A DNA stretch of 64,000 nt from Sphingomonadaceae bacterium (lineage in GTDB: Bacteria; Pseudomonadota; Alphaproteobacteria; Sphingomonadales; Sphingomonadaceae), in the NCBI GenBank assembly GCA_947451145.1, contig CANFXW010000017.1, forward strand, positions 1-64,000, in the 5' to 3' direction. Under the pieces are notes generated by a model, which searched no databases, was not told the origin of the DNA, and worked only from the letters and a program-made list of their open reading frames with translations. The stretch's first letter is position 1. The number at the start of each line of letters is the position of its first letter. A program made the position numbers and the translations under genes. Shown in pieces: positions 12,576 to 20,966 of the stretch.

Positions 12576-13024
12576 AGCTCTGGCGTCTCACCCGCGCGCC
12601 CTTTGTGGCGCTGGACGGGGCAGGGGCCTTGGAGAAGGGCACGCGTTATGCGCCGCCGGGGCATCCGGTGGTCAGTCTCGCGAGCGAAGCTGGCCTCGCC
12701 GTGCTGGTGGCGCTGCGCTACCAGCCGACTGACCTGCAGGGCATTCCCGATGACTACGTGCTCGGCTGGACCGAGGTCGACGCCGTGCCTTTGCGGGTGC
12801 CCGATCCCGACGAGGAAACGATCCGCACCTTCATCGGCCAGTGGCTCGACGAGCGCCGCTCGCTCCTCGCCGCCGTGCGCTCACGCGTACTGCCAGAGGC
12901 GGACGTGGTGCTGATGAATCCGCTGCACCCTGAAGCTGCGGCAGTCCCGCCGCTCACCACTCGGCCATTCAGCTTCACCGAATGCCTGCATGATCCGCCA
13001 ATGGCTGCGCAATATAGGGGCTAG
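12572..13024 (+). CDS. RES-domain protein, possible NAD-degrading toxin type
   Basis: A 150-residue protein resembling the RES domain: an N-terminal LWRLTRAP, a central GTRYAPPGHPVVSLA block matching the family's glycine/arginine/aspartate-asparagine region, and a C-terminal NPLHPEA...RPFSF block. RES proteins are often toxins that destroy NAD and are paired with an upstream Xre/DUF2384 antitoxin. Here the upstream gene is cysS, and no DUF2384-like gene is adjacent. The start is the GTG at 12572, overlapping the cysS stop. It may be a domesticated or non-toxic member; activity is unproven. Confidence 0.7.
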   Translation: MKLWRLTRAPFVALDGAGALEKGTRYAPPGHPVVSLASEAGLAVLVALRYQPTDLQGIPDDYVLGWTEVDAVPLRVPDPDEETIRTFIGQWLDERRSLLAAVRSRVLPEADVVLMNPLHPEAAAVPPLTTRPFSFTECLHDPPMAAQYRG

Positions 13025-13027
13025 GCC

Positions 13028-13411
13028 TCACGCGTCCTCCAGCAGCAGCAGTTCCAGCGCTACGGTAAATTTCGGCTCGGGCAGCATGGCAAGGCTCGCC
13101 TCGATCACCGCAGCATCGGCGACCAGTTGGCCGGGGATTTGGAATTCGTGTTCGGGCACGGCCTCGATGAAGTGCTCGGCCGCCGAAACGGCCGCCAGCC
13201 CGGTGAAGGTCAAGGTCACCTGATGGCGGCTGCCGGTGAAGGTGGCGCTCGCCCAGGGGCGTTCGCTGTGGCTCAGCAGCTCGGCATGGCTGCCGGATAC
13301 CGCAATCAGCGCGTCGATCAGCCGGTTGGCCGGGCGGCGCCCGCCGTGCAGGCGCCCGGACTCGCGAACAGCTTCGCGCATGGTGCGGGTTTGGGCAGGA
13401 TCATTGAGCAC
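13028..13411 (-). CDS. Conserved hypothetical protein, second gene of small HTH operon
   Basis: A 127-residue soluble protein of no family I recognise. It is rich in alanine and leucine, with a central beta-like stretch (ASATFTGSRHQVTLTFTG) and a C-terminus ending LELLLLEDA. There is no signal peptide or membrane segment. It overlaps the 62-residue upstream gene by 11 bases, so the two are translated together. It converges on the RES gene with a 3-base gap. The operon layout and frame integrity support it as real; no function can be assigned. Confidence 0.6.
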   Translation of the reverse strand: MLNDPAQTRTMREAVRESGRLHGGRRPANRLIDALIAVSGSHAELLSHSERPWASATFTGSRHQVTLTFTGLAAVSAAEHFIEAVPEHEFQIPGQLVADAAVIEASLAMLPEPKFTVALELLLLEDA

Positions 13412-13589
13412 GCAGGGTCTCCCGATAATTGTTCATGAAATGTTCCACCCGCTTTTCGGTGCGTTCCGTGGGGGAGCGGCCATTGCGCAGGTCTTCGACA
13501 AAGCGCGGGTCGCGGACGGCCAGACGGCCGAACTTGGTCCAAGGCAATCCCGTTTCACGCAGGAACAATTCGATTTTGCGTACCAGCAT
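13401..13589 (-). CDS. Small HTH-like protein
   Basis: A 62-residue basic protein. The stretch FLRETGLPWTKFGRLAVRDP looks like the first helices of a Cro/Xre-type HTH (a short helix, turn, then a recognition-helix-like RDPRFVEDLRNG). The ATG at 13589 is preceded by GGAGGG with good spacing. It is divergent from the S24 repressor gene across a 119-base region carrying repeated operator-like boxes, an arrangement reminiscent of the cro/cI region of phages. DNA binding is inferred from sequence look only. Confidence 0.65.
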   Translation of the reverse strand: MLVRKIELFLRETGLPWTKFGRLAVRDPRFVEDLRNGRSPTERTEKRVEHFMNNYRETLRAQ

Positions 13590-13637
13590 TCATGCCCTCC
13601 TGTTTGGCAATGGGAGCGAATCGGTGAGTGATTCGCC

Positions 13638-13708
13638 GTAGGAATAATCCTTTGGTGCTGTGGGAAATCCTACTTGTCTAGGAAAAATCTTTCGACTAAG
13701 GAAAAACC
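13638..13708. promoter_or_regulatory. Cluster of four TAGGA...ATCC operator-like boxes
   Basis: Four related short boxes precede the S24 repressor start: GTAGGAATAATCC (13638-13650), GGGAAATCCTAC in the opposite direction (13662-13673), CTAGGAAAAATC (13678-13689) and CTAAGGAAAAACC (13696-13708, abutting the ATG). Each contains GGA and a TCC or near-TCC a few bases apart, so each is itself partly palindromic. They fill the gap between two divergent HTH genes. The likely reader is the S24 repressor itself, acting on both promoters; this is inferred. Confidence 0.55.
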
Positions 13709-14371
13709 ATGAGTAGCACCGATCCGCGTAACCGTTTGCTGCAACTGGCCGAGGCTCGCGGTGTGAGTCTGGCCGGGCTTTCGGCATTTATCGGCAGAAA
13801 TGCGAGCTATTTTCAGCAATATGTCCGTAAGGGTAGCCCGCGAAAGCTGGAGGAGACGGACCGGCGAAAGCTCGCGGCCTTCTTTGGTGTCGCCGAATCG
13901 GAACTGGGCGCGCCGGAGGAAATTTCTCCTGTACCCGCCGCGGTAACCCCTGCCACACAACGCAATGCCAGCCACGTGCCGGTTCCACGCCTGCCGCTTG
14001 ATGCTTCGGCAGGGCAGGGCGCTGTTGTGGGGGACGAGGTTCCGGTCGACACGATCTTCTTTTCCACCCGCTGGCTGCGTGCACATGGTTTCGACCCCGG
14101 TTTCCTGAGCGCCATCTCGGTTGTCGGCGATTCGATGGAGCCAGTGCTGCGCGATGGCGACGATATCCTCGTCGACCAGCGCCCGCGCCCGCTGAGTGAC
14201 GGCATTCATGTCGTTCGCGTCGGCGAATCGCTGCTGGTCAAGCGGGTGCAAACCGGGCCCGCAGGGCGCGTCGTGTTAGAAAGTGCCAATCCGGCCTACC
14301 GTCCGATCGAACTGCCGATCGATGAGCTGCAGGTGATTGGCCGTGTAGTGTGGAAAGGCGGGCGGCTTTGA
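13709..14371 (+). CDS. LexA/CI-like repressor with S24 autocleavage domain
   Basis: A 220-residue regulator with an N-terminal HTH (about residues 8-65) and a C-terminal S24 peptidase domain. The catalytic serine is in GDSMEP (Ser142) and the lysine partner is in LLVKRV (Lys178). An Ala-Gly pair at 101-102 sits where LexA-like proteins cleave themselves. It is not the canonical LexA. It could be a stress-inducible repressor released by RecA filaments. AAGGA just upstream, which also lies in the last operator-like box, would be the ribosome site. Its targets probably include the divergent small HTH operon. Confidence 0.85.
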   Translation: MSSTDPRNRLLQLAEARGVSLAGLSAFIGRNASYFQQYVRKGSPRKLEETDRRKLAAFFGVAESELGAPEEISPVPAAVTPATQRNASHVPVPRLPLDASAGQGAVVGDEVPVDTIFFSTRWLRAHGFDPGFLSAISVVGDSMEPVLRDGDDILVDQRPRPLSDGIHVVRVGESLLVKRVQTGPAGRVVLESANPAYRPIELPIDELQVIGRVVWKGGRL

Positions 14372-14409
14372 TGTTGCATTGGCGGCTTTGAAGCGCCATT
14401 TCCCGCCCC

Positions 14410-15069
14410 ATGTCCCAGCCCACACCGCTCCGCGCCGCTATCGTTCCTGTCACGCCGTTTGAGCAGAACTGCTCGTTGCTGTGGTGCACCAAGACCATGC
14501 GCGGGGTTCTGGTTGATGCCGGCGGCGATCTCGACAAGCTGAAGCTTGCGATCGAGCGGGCAGGGATCACGGTTGAAAAGCTGCTCGTAACCCACGGCCA
14601 CATGGATCACTGCGGCATGACCGGCATTCTGGCAAAGGAGCTCGGCGTGCCGATCGAGGGCCCGCATGAGGATGACCGGTTCTGGATCGAGAGCCTTGAT
14701 GACCCGACGAAACGCTATGGCCTTCCGGGCGAGAGCTTTGAGCCCGACCGCTGGTTGGTCGATGGCGATACGGTGACCTTTGGCGAGGTTACGATGAATG
14801 TGGTCCATTGCCCCGGTCACACGCCCGGTCACGTGGTATTCCATCACCCTGAGGCCAAACTGGCAGTGGTGGGAGACGTTCTGTTCTCCGGATCAATCGG
14901 CCGGACCGATTTTCCGCGCGGCAATCATCAGGATCTGGTCGATTCGATCACGCAGAAACTTTGGCCGCTGGGAAATGACGTTACCTTTATCCCCGGCCAT
15001 GGCCCGACCAGTACGTTCGGCCACGAGAGGCTGACTAACCCCTTCGTGGCCGACGCTAAATACAGATAA
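14410..15069 (+). CDS. MBL-fold hydrolase, YcbL-like glyoxalase II family
   Basis: A 219-residue cytoplasmic metallo-beta-lactamase-fold hydrolase. The metal-binding motif THGHMDH is at 61-67, followed by HTPGHVVFHH, GDVLFSGSIGRTDFP and a final GHGPTST, all matching the YcbL branch of the glyoxalase II group. Such proteins hydrolyse thioesters such as S-lactoylglutathione, though YcbL-type substrates are often unknown. It ends at 15069 and directly abuts the convergent MAPEG gene with no bases between the stops. Confidence 0.9.
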   Translation: MSQPTPLRAAIVPVTPFEQNCSLLWCTKTMRGVLVDAGGDLDKLKLAIERAGITVEKLLVTHGHMDHCGMTGILAKELGVPIEGPHEDDRFWIESLDDPTKRYGLPGESFEPDRWLVDGDTVTFGEVTMNVVHCPGHTPGHVVFHHPEAKLAVVGDVLFSGSIGRTDFPRGNHQDLVDSITQKLWPLGNDVTFIPGHGPTSTFGHERLTNPFVADAKYR

Positions 15070-15459
15070 TCAGAATTTGCCGAGGGCAGTGCCAACGGCG
15101 ACGACGACGAGCGTCAATTGCAGAACCATGCCCGTCAGCATGCCGATGCCGCGGCCGGGCTTAAAATTGCCGTCCATGCCGATGCCGTGGCAGACGCGGC
15201 CAAGCAGGAACACTGCGCCAAGCGGGGCGAGCCACTGGCCGCCTTTGCCAGCTATTTCAACCAGTCCAATGCCGATCAGGGTGATAGGCGTTTGTTCGAT
15301 GAAGTTCAGCTGCGCACGCATGCGGCGTGCCATCAAATCGTTGCCGCCATCGCCGACGGAAATTTTCTCGGCAGCGCGCACTTTGCCGCAGCGCATGCTA
15401 AGCCAGAAGTTGATAACCAGCGCAGCGGCGGTTAGGCATAAAGTGGTTTGTAATATCAT
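15070..15459 (-). CDS. MAPEG family membrane protein
   Basis: A 129-residue protein with about four hydrophobic helices, starting MILQTTLCLTAAALVINFWL. The block QRAQLNF/EQTP appears here as MRAQLNFIEQTP, a hallmark of the MAPEG family (membrane-associated eicosanoid and glutathione metabolism), followed by FLLGRVCHGIGM. The ATG at 15459 has GGGGAG about 9 bases upstream; an open frame 15 codons longer lacks such a site. Bacterial members may have glutathione transferase activity; the substrate is unknown. Confidence 0.88.
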   Translation of the reverse strand: MILQTTLCLTAAALVINFWLSMRCGKVRAAEKISVGDGGNDLMARRMRAQLNFIEQTPITLIGIGLVEIAGKGGQWLAPLGAVFLLGRVCHGIGMDGNFKPGRGIGMLTGMVLQLTLVVVAVGTALGKF

Positions 15460-15621
15460 TGGTATTCTCTCCCCGTTTATTCGGTGAAAGAATGCTAGCT
15501 CCAAGCGGGTTGCAACGCACGAGAAATCCGTTATAGGCGCGCCTTCGCTTCCGCCCGGCCCGTCATTGCCCGATGCGGATCACCCGATTGATGACACGAA
15601 TTTGCAGGAACAGGTGCCGAA

Positions 15622-15801
15622 ATGGCTGTCCCAAAAAGAAAAACCAGCCCCTCACGTCGCGGTATGCGTCGTAGCCACGATGGGCTGAAGGCCGAAGCAT
15701 TCCATGAATGCTCGAACTGTGGCGAACTGAAGCGCCCTCACCACATGTGTGGTTCGTGCGGTCACTATAACGGTCGCGAGATCGTAGCCGTCGGCCTGTA
15801 A
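15622..15801 (+). CDS. rpmF: 50S ribosomal protein L32
   Basis: A 59-residue ribosomal protein, beginning [20 protein letters not shown] as L32 proteins do. It keeps the four zinc-site cysteines in the pairs CSNC and CGSC. It is the first gene of the rpmF-plsX-fabH-ihfA-merR order that is widely conserved in alphaproteobacteria. The gap to plsX is 30 bases. The AGGAAC sequence a few bases upstream is the likely ribosome site. Confidence 0.97.
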   Translation: MAVPKRKTSPSRRGMRRSHDGLKAEAFHECSNCGELKRPHHMCGSCGHYNGREIVAVGL

Positions 15802-15831
15802 GGCTGAATTCCTGAAAAGGGGTCTGGGGAA

Positions 15832-16896
15832 ATGAGTCTGCCGCGTATCGCAATTGACGCGATGGGCGGCGATGAAGGCGTGCGCGTCATGGTTGAAGGC
15901 GCTGCGCTTGCGCGCCGTCAGCATGACCGTTTCAAATTCCTCCTCGTCGGCGATGAGGCGCAGATCAAAGCTGCGCTGGAAAACCACCCGAATCTGCGCG
16001 CTGCGTCGGAAATCCTGCACGCCCCTGAGGTTATCAGCGGCGAGGACAAGCCGAGCCAAGCCATGCGCCGCTCGAAGAACACCTCGATGGGCATGGCGGT
16101 CAACGCCGTGAAGACCGGCGAGGCTGGAGCGGCAGTCAGCGGCGGCAACACTGGCGCGCTGATGGCCATTTCCAAGCTGGCGCTGCGCACCATGCCGGGA
16201 ATTGACCGGCCTGCGCTGGCAGGATTGTTGCCGACTCTGGGTGAAAACGATCTGGTCATGCTCGATCTCGGTGCCAATACCGAGTGCGACAGCCGCAATC
16301 TGGTGCAATTCGCCATCATGGGCGCAGCCTATTCGCGAATCGTCACCGGGCTTGAAAGCCCGCGCGTGCGCCTGCTCAATATCGGCACCGAAGAGATCAA
16401 GGGCACCGATACACTGAAAGTTGCGGCAGCGCGGCTGAAAGAAGCGGCTGGTGAACTCGCCCTGTCATTCGATGGCTTCACCGAAGCGGACAAGATCTGC
16501 CGCGGCGACGTCGATGTGGTGGTCGCAGACGGCTTCACCGGAAATATCGCGCTGAAGGCAGTAGAAGGTACGGCACGATTCGTTGCCGATTTGCTGCGCC
16601 GCGCTTTCTCTTCATCGCTCCGTTCGAAATTCGGCTTTCTGGTTTCGCGCCCGGCTACAGAGCTGCTGCGCGGGCACCTTGATCCCAACAACCATAATGG
16701 CGGCGTATTTCTTGGCCTCAACGGCGTAGTGGTGAAAAGCCATGGTTCGGCAAGCGCGGTTGGAGTGGCCAATGCCGTGGCGGTTACCGCGCGGCTGCTG
16801 GAAAACAACATTACTGACCGCATCGCCGCTGACCTTGCTCAGGTGGGGGCATCCAGCCTCGGCAATGGCCGTCAGGCAAAAGGAAGTGACGCATGA
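15832..16896 (+). CDS. plsX: Phosphate acyltransferase PlsX
   Basis: A 354-residue acyl-ACP:phosphate acyltransferase that makes acyl-phosphate for the first step of phospholipid synthesis in the PlsX/PlsY pathway. The N-terminus [12 protein letters not shown] is diagnostic, and the later blocks GGNTGALMA and DGFTGN are also family features. It is full length. It starts after AAGGGG at good spacing and overlaps fabH by the four bases ATGA, indicating translational coupling. Confidence 0.98.
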   Translation: MSLPRIAIDAMGGDEGVRVMVEGAALARRQHDRFKFLLVGDEAQIKAALENHPNLRAASEILHAPEVISGEDKPSQAMRRSKNTSMGMAVNAVKTGEAGAAVSGGNTGALMAISKLALRTMPGIDRPALAGLLPTLGENDLVMLDLGANTECDSRNLVQFAIMGAAYSRIVTGLESPRVRLLNIGTEEIKGTDTLKVAAARLKEAAGELALSFDGFTEADKICRGDVDVVVADGFTGNIALKAVEGTARFVADLLRRAFSSSLRSKFGFLVSRPATELLRGHLDPNNHNGGVFLGLNGVVVKSHGSASAVGVANAVAVTARLLENNITDRIAADLAQVGASSLGNGRQAKGSDA

Positions 16897-17864
16897 CCCG
16901 TCGTTCGGTGATCATCGGAACCGGCTCGGCGCTGCCTGCTCGTGCGGTCAGCAATGCCGAGATGGCGAAGATCGTCGAAACCAGCGACGAATGGATCGTC
17001 GATCGCTCGGGCATTCGCAACCGGCACTTCGCTGGTCCATCCGAAACCACCGGCACGCTGGCAACAGAAGCGGCCAAACGGGCGCTGGTAGCTGCCGGGA
17101 TTGACGGCTCGACTATCGACCTGATCGTTCTGGCGACCACCACGCCTGACCAAACCTTCCCCGCTGTCGCCACGATCGTCCAGAACGAGATCGGCGCGAA
17201 TGGCTGTGTGGCTTTCGATGTTCAGGCGGTTTGCTCGGGCTTTCTCTATGCGCTCGGTACGGCCGATGCGATGCTGCGCACCGGTATGGCAACGCGCGCG
17301 CTGGTAATCGGCGCCGAGACCATGAGCCGAATCCTCGATTTCGAAGACCGCGGAACCTGCGTGCTCTTCGGTGACGGTGCCGGAGCTATCGTGCTCGAGG
17401 CGCAGGAAAGCGACGCTGCCGATGCCCGCGGGATCATCGCCACAAAGCTGCATGCTGACGGGGCGCATAACGAAATGCTCAATGTCGATGGCGGACCTTC
17501 GACCACCGGTACGGTTGGCAAGATCCGCATGCGCGGCAATCAGGTGTTCAAGCACGCGGTGAACAACCTTGCCAGCGTGCTGAGCGAAGTGCTCGAAATG
17601 GCTGGCATTGAACCTGCAGCCATTGATTGGGTCGTGCCGCATCAGGCCAATGCCCGCATCATCGAAGGCACGGCGAAGAAGCTTGGCCTGCCGATGGACC
17701 GGGTGATCATGACGGTAGACCAGCACGCCAACACCTCGGCTGCCTCGGTGCCATTGGCGCTCGATCTTGCTGTCCGCGACGGCCGCATCAAGCCGGGCCA
17801 ATTGGTCGTGCTCGAAGCCATGGGTGGCGGATTCACTTGGGGCGCGACTGTTCTGCGCATGTGA
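16893..17864 (+). CDS. fabH: Beta-ketoacyl-ACP synthase III
   Basis: A 323-residue FabH, which condenses acetyl-CoA with malonyl-ACP to start fatty acid synthesis. The catalytic triad is visible: Cys114 in QAVCSGF, His in PHQANARI, and Asn in [10 protein letters not shown]. The start overlaps the plsX stop (ATGA). It lies in the conserved lipid operon before ihfA. Nothing is unusual in length or motifs. Confidence 0.98.
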   Translation: MTRRSVIIGTGSALPARAVSNAEMAKIVETSDEWIVDRSGIRNRHFAGPSETTGTLATEAAKRALVAAGIDGSTIDLIVLATTTPDQTFPAVATIVQNEIGANGCVAFDVQAVCSGFLYALGTADAMLRTGMATRALVIGAETMSRILDFEDRGTCVLFGDGAGAIVLEAQESDAADARGIIATKLHADGAHNEMLNVDGGPSTTGTVGKIRMRGNQVFKHAVNNLASVLSEVLEMAGIEPAAIDWVVPHQANARIIEGTAKKLGLPMDRVIMTVDQHANTSAASVPLALDLAVRDGRIKPGQLVVLEAMGGGFTWGATVLRM

Positions 17865-17978
17865 CCGTCAATCGGTCCGGCATCTTTTTCGTGCACAGAC
17901 AAGCGATTGCGTTGCGTTTCTCGATAAATTGCATATGTTCCCGACTCGGGGGTCGCGTACATAGAGGGGAAGGGGCAC

Positions 17979-18275
17979 ATGCGCTCCATGAGTACACTTA
18001 CACGCGCTGATCTGGCCGATGCGATCAATCGCAAGATGGGCCTGTCCCGCGCTGAATCGTTGACCTTGGTCGAATCGATCCTTGACCGGATGAGCGACGC
18101 GCTCGCCGGCGGCGCGAACGTCAAGATTTCCGGATTCGGCACTTTCCTGCTGCGCGACAAGGCGCAGCGCGTTGGCCGCAATCCCAAGACCGGTGTTGAA
18201 GTGCCAATCACCCCGCGCCGTGTCATGACCTTCCGGGCAAGCCAATTGCTCAAGGATCGCGTCGCCAAAGGATGA
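17979..18275 (+). CDS. ihfA: Integration host factor alpha subunit
   Basis: A 98-residue DNA-bending HU/IHF-family protein, the alpha subunit of the IHF heterodimer. The beta-arm [19 protein letters not shown] and the terminal RASQLLKDR are typical. Two ATGs are possible, 17979 and 17988; a purine-rich GAGGGGAAGGGG at 17964-17975 sits at normal distance from the first, which is used here, while family N-termini look more like the second (MSTLTRADL). The 114-base gap after fabH may hold a separate promoter. Confidence 0.94.
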   Translation: MRSMSTLTRADLADAINRKMGLSRAESLTLVESILDRMSDALAGGANVKISGFGTFLLRDKAQRVGRNPKTGVEVPITPRRVMTFRASQLLKDRVAKG

Positions 18276-18661
18276 GCGCATCGGAAGGCCCCCTGTTCAC
18301 TGATCGAAAGGATCCGGGGGCCTTGCGCACCATCGGCGAAGTTGCCGATGCGCTGGGCATAAAACAGCACGTCTTGCGCTATTGGGAAGAACAGTTTCCT
18401 ATGCTCAAGCCGCTCAAGCGCAGCGGCGGGCGGCGCTATTACCGCAGCGAAGACGTCGCGATGGTCGAGACGATTGATCGGCTGGTGCACCGTGAAGGCT
18501 ATACGCTGAAAGGTGCCAAGGCGGTGCTCTCGGGCAAGGGTGCGGTGGCCGCTGCGCCGGTTGCCGCGCCGGTTTCTTCTTTCGCACAAGCTGGGTCCGG
18601 CGTTTCGCTGGAGCGGCTGGTGGCGATCCGGAACCGGTTGGCGGCGGCGCTGGAAGCGTAA
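18272..18661 (+). CDS. MerR-family transcriptional regulator
   Basis: A 129-residue regulator with an N-terminal MerR winged HTH (about 19-85: [20 protein letters not shown], then [10 protein letters not shown]). The C-terminal part is an alanine/valine-rich linker and a short helix, without metal-binding cysteines. It overlaps ihfA by ATGA. This gene regularly ends the rpmF-plsX-fabH-ihfA run in alphaproteobacteria; its targets are not known. No tRNA-Pro follows, although one is common at this position in related genomes. Confidence 0.92.
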   Translation: MSASEGPLFTDRKDPGALRTIGEVADALGIKQHVLRYWEEQFPMLKPLKRSGGRRYYRSEDVAMVETIDRLVHREGYTLKGAKAVLSGKGAVAAAPVAAPVSSFAQAGSGVSLERLVAIRNRLAAALEA

Positions 18662-18674
18662 CCCTTCCGGTTGG

Positions 18675-18700
18675 GGTCTGATCGCAGCGAAGGTCAGACC
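18675..18700 (+). terminator. Hairpin after the rpmF-merR operon
   Basis: A 7-base perfect stem (GGTCTGA and TCAGACC) with a 12-base loop lies 14 bases after the merR stop. There is no clear T-run after it, so it is a weak intrinsic terminator candidate or just an mRNA end stabiliser. Confidence 0.4.
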
Positions 18701-18809
18701 ATCCTCGCCCCACCGATCAGTTGCTGCATAGCTTGACCCGAACAATTCCCGCCACCTAGTCTCGCCCGACAAGCCGGGATCACCGGCAGCAACGGGAAGA
18801 GATAACTCC

Positions 18810-20069
18810 ATGAAAAGTGCCACTGGTGGTGCGCTGGGCGAGTGGCGCAGGTTTGGCCTGCTGCCGGTTGCTGCCGCGCTGGGCTATGCTTCGTGCGTCA
18901 TCCATATCTATGGACTCGGTGTCTTTATCGAACCTGTCGCCAGGGATTTCGGCTGGTCGCGAACACAGGTTGCTGCGGGGCTGACGCTTTCCACGATCAT
19001 CCAGATATTTGCGGCGATCCCGGTGGGGCTGGCAATCGACCGCTTCGGGCCGCGCGTTCTTGCGCTTGTCGGCGTTCCGTTGGCCTGCCTTGCCTTTGCC
19101 AACATCTCAACCGCAAATGGCGATACGGGCAACTGGTACCTGCTGTGGGTTGTGATGTCGCTCAGTTCGTTGCCGATTCAAGCCACGGTCTGGGCCAGCG
19201 CAGTCGCCTCGCGCTTTGCTGCCTCGCGGGGGTTGGCACTGGCGGTAACCCTGTGCGGTGCATCGGTGGCGCTGATTGTGTTCCCCTGGCTCGGAGCCAA
19301 ACTGATCCAGGGCTACGGGTGGCGGCAGGCCATGCGGATTGAGGCGCTCATTTGGGGCTGCATAGCCTTTCCAGTCGTCTACTTCTTGTTCCGTGGCGCG
19401 CAGGATCGGCAGAAAGGGCAACCCAAGACAGCCAAGGCAAGCAGTGCGGTACTGACCGGATTGTCTCTGTCCGAAGGTCTGAAAACGAGCACCTTCTGGC
19501 GCCTGTTCGTCGTGGCAATTTTGCTCACTTTCGGAACGATTGGCCTGAATGTCCATTTCCCGCTGGTGCTCAAAGGGTTCGGCTACAGTTCGATTGATGC
19601 TGCTGGTCTCGCATCGCTGATCGGCTGGTTCTCGATTCCCGGGCGGCTGGCGACAGGTATGATGCTCGACCGGTTCCGCGCTTCGCTGGTAGGCGCTGTC
19701 GCGTTCCTGCTGCCTGCAACCGCCGCCGTACTTCTCCTCTATGGTGGCGGGACTGCGCTGAGCGTCGGGTTGGCGGCGGCGATGATCGGCTTCACGCTGG
19801 GGGCAGAAGTTGACGTGTTGGTGTTCCTCACCACCCGCTATTTCGGCCTGAGAAGCTTTGGTGCGCTCTACGGCGGCATTCTGGCGGCCTTGTCAGTCGG
19901 CACGGCCTTCGGGCCTCTGGCTGCCGCCCGTGTGTTTGACCTTTCGGGCAGCTATGACGGGTTCCTGGGCGCAACTGTGGCGATGATGGTGATCAGCAGC
20001 CTGACACTCGCCAGCCTGCCAAAGCCGCAGCCGGAACTCTATGAGGGTGCAGCCGATGCCGGAATTTGA
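18810..20069 (+). CDS. MFS transporter
   Basis: A 419-residue major facilitator with about twelve membrane helices. The loop 2-3 motif appears as GLAIDRFGPRVLALVG, and a similar GMMLDRFRASL sits in the second half. It resembles the monocarboxylate/oxalate-type MFS group of proteobacteria. Its last 14 bases overlap the chosen start of the lactonase-like gene, so transporter and enzyme are co-expressed and may handle the same compound or its lactone. Substrate unknown. Confidence 0.85.
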   Translation: MKSATGGALGEWRRFGLLPVAAALGYASCVIHIYGLGVFIEPVARDFGWSRTQVAAGLTLSTIIQIFAAIPVGLAIDRFGPRVLALVGVPLACLAFANISTANGDTGNWYLLWVVMSLSSLPIQATVWASAVASRFAASRGLALAVTLCGASVALIVFPWLGAKLIQGYGWRQAMRIEALIWGCIAFPVVYFLFRGAQDRQKGQPKTAKASSAVLTGLSLSEGLKTSTFWRLFVVAILLTFGTIGLNVHFPLVLKGFGYSSIDAAGLASLIGWFSIPGRLATGMMLDRFRASLVGAVAFLLPATAAVLLLYGGGTALSVGLAAAMIGFTLGAEVDVLVFLTTRYFGLRSFGALYGGILAALSVGTAFGPLAAARVFDLSGSYDGFLGATVAMMVISSLTLASLPKPQPELYEGAADAGI

Positions 20070-20907
20070 GGAACTCGCGCGCGGCTATTACCTCGAAGGC
20101 CTGCTCGTCGATGGCGATGACATCTGGCTTACCGATGTTGTGGTCGGCGGGGTGCGTAACCTGACCACGGGCCAAATTGTGCTGCCCGGGCGTACAATGA
20201 TCGGCGGCTTGCTGATGAATGCCGACGGAAGCCTGCTGGTCGCAGGGCATGGCGGGATCGAATGGGTCAATCCCAAGACCGGCGCGCAGGGTGTGTTGGT
20301 CTCGGGCATCGACGGTGCCAACGAAATGCGCAGCGATGGCGCGGGCGGTATGCTGTTCGGCACAATTGACCTTCCGGCTATCCTGCAGGGGCGCAAACCC
20401 GGCCCAAGCTCGATCCGCCGCATGAGTGTTGATGGCGCGATGACGGTGTTGAAGGACGGGCTGGCCTTCGCCAACGGATTGTCGCTCAGCCCGGATGGCA
20501 AGGAACTCTATTTCAACGAAAGCTTCGCCGCCTCACGCCGCTTTCCGGTGGGGCCGGATTTCGCGCTCGGTGAAATGGCAACGCTGCGCGATATGTACGA
20601 TTGCGATGGCATGGCGCTCGATGCCGGGGGCAGGGTGTGGATCTGCGGTTTTTCCAGTGACCACCTGTTGGGCATAGACCCCGCCTGCGGAGAGACGCTG
20701 CGCATCGATCTGCCGGGGCCAGCCTGCACCAATCTGCGCTTTGGTGGGCCAGATATGCGGGATCTGTTCGTCACCGTCGTCGATCCCGCCAGTGCGCAAA
20801 GGTTGGCCGAGGGAACGCCGCTCACCGACATGAATTCCGTGCTTTACCGGACGCGTGCGCCGGTAGCCGGGGCGCCGATTGCGCGGACGAATTTTGCGCT
20901 GGTTTGA
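20056..20907 (+). CDS. SMP-30/gluconolactonase-like beta-propeller protein
   Basis: A 283-residue protein of the SMP-30/LRE type, a six-bladed propeller used as a calcium-dependent lactonase. Family blocks seen are YLEGLLVDGDDIWLTDVV at the start, FANGLSLSPDGKELYFNES in the middle, and DGMALDAGGRVWICGF near the C-terminal third. The start MPEFEELARGYY at 20056 has GAGGG nine bases upstream; an ATG at 20041 in the same frame is the alternative. It overlaps the MFS gene. A lactone-linked uptake and hydrolysis pair is plausible but not shown. Confidence 0.8.
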   Translation: MPEFEELARGYYLEGLLVDGDDIWLTDVVVGGVRNLTTGQIVLPGRTMIGGLLMNADGSLLVAGHGGIEWVNPKTGAQGVLVSGIDGANEMRSDGAGGMLFGTIDLPAILQGRKPGPSSIRRMSVDGAMTVLKDGLAFANGLSLSPDGKELYFNESFAASRRFPVGPDFALGEMATLRDMYDCDGMALDAGGRVWICGFSSDHLLGIDPACGETLRIDLPGPACTNLRFGGPDMRDLFVTVVDPASAQRLAEGTPLTDMNSVLYRTRAPVAGAPIARTNFALV

Positions 20908-20918
20908 TGGGAAAGAAG

Positions 20919-20947
20919 GCGGCGGCTGGATTGCTCCAAGCCGCCGC
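20919..20947 (-). terminator. Hairpin terminator between convergent genes
   Basis: A 9-base perfect stem (GCGGCGGCT with AGCCGCCGC) and an 11-base loop lies between the lactonase-like gene and the convergent TonB receptor. On the minus strand it is followed by CTTCTTTCCC, a T-rich tail, so it probably terminates the receptor operon; it could also serve the plus-strand genes. Confidence 0.65.
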
Positions 20948-20966
20948 ATTCTCTCGCTGTCAGGCT

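Noticed and set aside
18662..18809. Expected tRNA-Pro after the merR gene
   Set aside because: No cloverleaf or T-loop sequence could be seen in this gap; only a weak hairpin is present.
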